NCBI GenBank assembly: GCA_030631415.1
Contig: DAOVLE010000237.1
Location: forward strand, 1-7,698
Reading direction: 5' to 3'
DNA: 7,698 bases
DNA from: JAAEQG01 sp023133475
GTDB lineage: Bacteria > Planctomycetota > Phycisphaerae > UBA1845
This document shows positions 6,591 through 7,698 of the stretch, in pieces (the first letter of the stretch is position 1; every line of letters starts with the position of its first letter). The notes beneath the pieces were generated by a model that worked only from the letters and a program-made list of their open reading frames with translations, did not search any database and was not told the origin of the DNA. Position numbers and translations under genes: made by a program.

Positions 6591-6822
6591 GTCCGTAACG
6601 GCACCAGGGTATTTAGCCCGCATTTCTCACACCGCAGAGAGCGCGGAGATCGCAGAGTATTTCCTGGAAAGAAGTTACAGCTAAATTAGGGTGTGTCGGG
6701 TTTTGACAGTGTGTTTATTGTTTGTTCAACGCTAATTGCAATAACTCCCTACCTCTCAACCCTCTGCGGTCTCTGCGTGCTCCGCGGTGAAATATCCGGG
6801 TTAGCGGTGACAATCCGCTGTA
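6591..6822. repeat. Second repeat mosaic: imperfect inverted-repeat element with AT-rich core
   Basis: The arm at 6630-6657 (CACCGCAGAGAGCGCGG...) is the reverse complement of 6762-6789 at about 23 of 28 positions, and similarity continues outward (TAGCCCGCATTT against AAATATCCGGGTTA). The core 6658-6761 is AT-rich, with one TTGACA at 6703-6708 but no well-spaced -10. The left flank 6591-6616 matches 1381-1406. The right end 6790-6818 is a copy of the module at 1601-1632. I see no gene in 6587-6986. Confidence 0.8.
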
Positions 6823-6918
6823 GGGCGGGTTCTACCCGCCTTTGTGGCACAGTGTGGCGGGTGGAACCCGCCCTACATCTTTGTGGCACAGTGCGGCGGG
6901 TGGAACCCGCCCTACATC
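6820..6918 (+). repeat. 39-bp tandem duplication of a palindromic unit, plus an inverted third copy
   Basis: The units at 6841-6879 and 6880-6918 differ at one base. Each contains the 7-bp stem GGCGGGT/ACCCGCC with a GGA loop and ends CCTACATC. The preceding 6820-6840 is the same palindrome in the opposite orientation with one mismatch (loop TCT). The copies can fold singly or pair with each other. The tract ends about 14 nt before the putative promoter of the next gene. Confidence 0.9.
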
Positions 6919-6931
6919 TTCCGCTTGAAAG

Positions 6932-6940
6932 TGGTACAAT
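6932..6940 (+). promoter_or_regulatory. Candidate extended -10 promoter of the DUF6941-like gene
   Basis: TGG followed by TACAAT (6935-6940) fits the extended -10 form TGnTATAAT. No -35 box at the right distance is convincing; that position falls at the edge of the 39-bp repeat tract. The leader would be about 40 nt. Confidence 0.4.
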
Positions 6941-6986
6941 CCTTGATAGGATCGACTGGTTGAATTGAGTATCCGGAGAAGTTCTC

Positions 6987-7448
6987 GTGTCAGAGTTTGT
7001 TACCGATCCAGACGTGCTCTCGTTAATCGTGTGCGACCAGATCATCACCGACCGGGTGACCGGAAAGGTGTCGTTGATCGGTATGTTCAGCGCGGTGCAT
7101 GCGCCGCGTTTCCCGGTTTCGCATCCGCAAATTTGCGTTTACGTGGCCTTGACCGACGGGCGAGGTAAAACCCCGATCACCATCCGCATCGTCGATGCCA
7201 ACGAAGCCCGCAAACCGCTGGTGGAGGGCAAAGGGGTGGTCGAGTTCAAAGACCCGCGGATGATCGCCAACCTGGCTTTGCAGTTCCACGGGCTGACTTT
7301 TCCCGAGGCTGGGCAATATCGTGTGCAAATCTGGTCGGGCACGTCGCTGTTGCGGGAAGCCCGGCTGCACCTGCTCAAAACCAAGATGCCGCCCCGACCG
7401 CCGGGACACCATCGCCCGCCTCAACCGCCGAAAGAACTCGAGTCGTAA
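6987..7448 (+). CDS. DUF6941-like small protein
   Basis: A 153-aa protein starting at GTG 6987, with GGAGAAG at 6975-6981 (5-nt spacing), which fixes the start. The N-terminal pattern SLIVCDQIITDRVTGK, then SLIGMFSAVHAPRFP, HPQICVYVALTDGRGK and a late GQYRVQIW strand, fits the small beta-rich bacterial family I know as DUF6941, common in planctomycetes and of unknown function; the assignment is from memory. There is no signal peptide or membrane segment, so it is likely cytoplasmic. The last 20 or so residues are a basic, Pro- and His-rich tail (MPPRPPGHHRPPQPP), probably disordered. The gene stands alone between repeat mosaics, with its own putative promoter and a terminator upstream, so it is probably monocistronic and unrelated to the CBM protein. 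Confidence 0.85.
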   Translation: MSEFVTDPDVLSLIVCDQIITDRVTGKVSLIGMFSAVHAPRFPVSHPQICVYVALTDGRGKTPITIRIVDANEARKPLVEGKGVVEFKDPRMIANLALQFHGLTFPEAGQYRVQIWSGTSLLREARLHLLKTKMPPRPPGHHRPPQPPKELES

Positions 7449-7459
7449 TCAGTCGCAAT

Positions 7460-7476
7460 GGCGGGTAGAACCCGCC
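7460..7476 (+). repeat. Single copy of the GGCGGGT/ACCCGCC palindrome
   Basis: A 7-bp perfect stem with an AGA loop, 11 nt after the stop of the DUF6941-like gene. It is the same palindrome family as 6820-6918. There is no T-run, but its position could let it act as a 3'-end stabilising hairpin. Confidence 0.75.
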
Positions 7477-7489
7477 CGACAACCGGTGG

Positions 7490-7521
<32 letters not shown>

Positions 7522-7600
7522 CTGACTTGGCAACGTTTTCAGTTATTCGTTCCCCAGTTATCCATATTATCATCTCCATTTTTCACGCTCCCCTTCTACG

Positions 7601-7698
7601 CGCTCCCCTTCGGGTCGCCGCTAAACGTTACGGATTGTCGCCGCTGACCCACATTTTTCATGAACGCAGAGACGCAGAGAGCGCAGAGAAGAAGGAAG
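7601..7698 (-). repeat. Third repeat mosaic, inverted relative to the first
   Basis: Bases 7601-7634 are a perfect 34-nt reverse complement of 1441-1474, and similarity continues to 7647 with two differences. Bases 7652-7680 are a perfect 29-nt reverse complement of 1582-1610. The window then ends in further CGCAGAG-type units. On the minus strand the order is CTCTGCG module, then ATGAAAAATG, then the 24-bp-unit module, the same order as at 1582-1632 and 6762-6818. Confidence 0.9.

Noticed and set aside
6693..6968. A 91-codon + strand open frame
   Set aside because: Its second half translates the GGCGGGT palindromes and the 39-bp duplication; no supporting start signal.

Overview
The window looks like a piece of chromosome from a moderately GC-rich planctomycete, most likely of the Phycisphaerae type. 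Three things point there: a large secreted protein ending in a planctomycete-style dockerin with two Asp-rich calcium loops, a prepilin-like protein with a variant of the H-X9-DG C-terminal motif, and intergenic spacers packed with short mosaic repeats. This is inference from protein style; there is no rRNA or other marker gene.

Layout, all genes on the + strand. 1-342: a possible 3' end of an upstream gene, a near-perfect long inverted repeat (85-154), a weak promoter candidate and a leader. 343-1341: a 332-aa deoxyhypusine-synthase-like protein. 1313-1690: a dense mosaic of repeats, including 7-bp tandem arrays in both orientations, a 24-bp tandem unit and hairpin palindromes. 1732-1913: a good sigma70-type promoter and a structured 5' leader. 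1914-3032: a prepilin-like secreted or surface protein. 3033-3328: a hairpin-rich leader. 3329-6508: a 1059-aa secreted protein with five CBM25/CBM53-like starch-binding-type modules, two extra beta-rich regions and a C-terminal dockerin, but no recognisable catalytic domain. 6530-6586: two terminator hairpins. 6591-6918: a second repeat mosaic. 6987-7448: a small DUF6941-like protein. 7460-7698: a third repeat mosaic containing perfect inverted copies of modules from the first.

The prepilin-like protein and the CBM/dockerin protein probably both act at the cell surface or outside it, and may share a role in glycan binding or attachment. No enzyme, transposase, CRISPR array, tRNA or rRNA is visible. 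The least explained part is the repeat mosaic: the same few modules recur in three spacers, the 7-bp arrays are uniform within an array but differ between spacers, and perfect 34-bp and 29-bp inverted copies flank the block from the pilin gene to the DUF6941-like gene.
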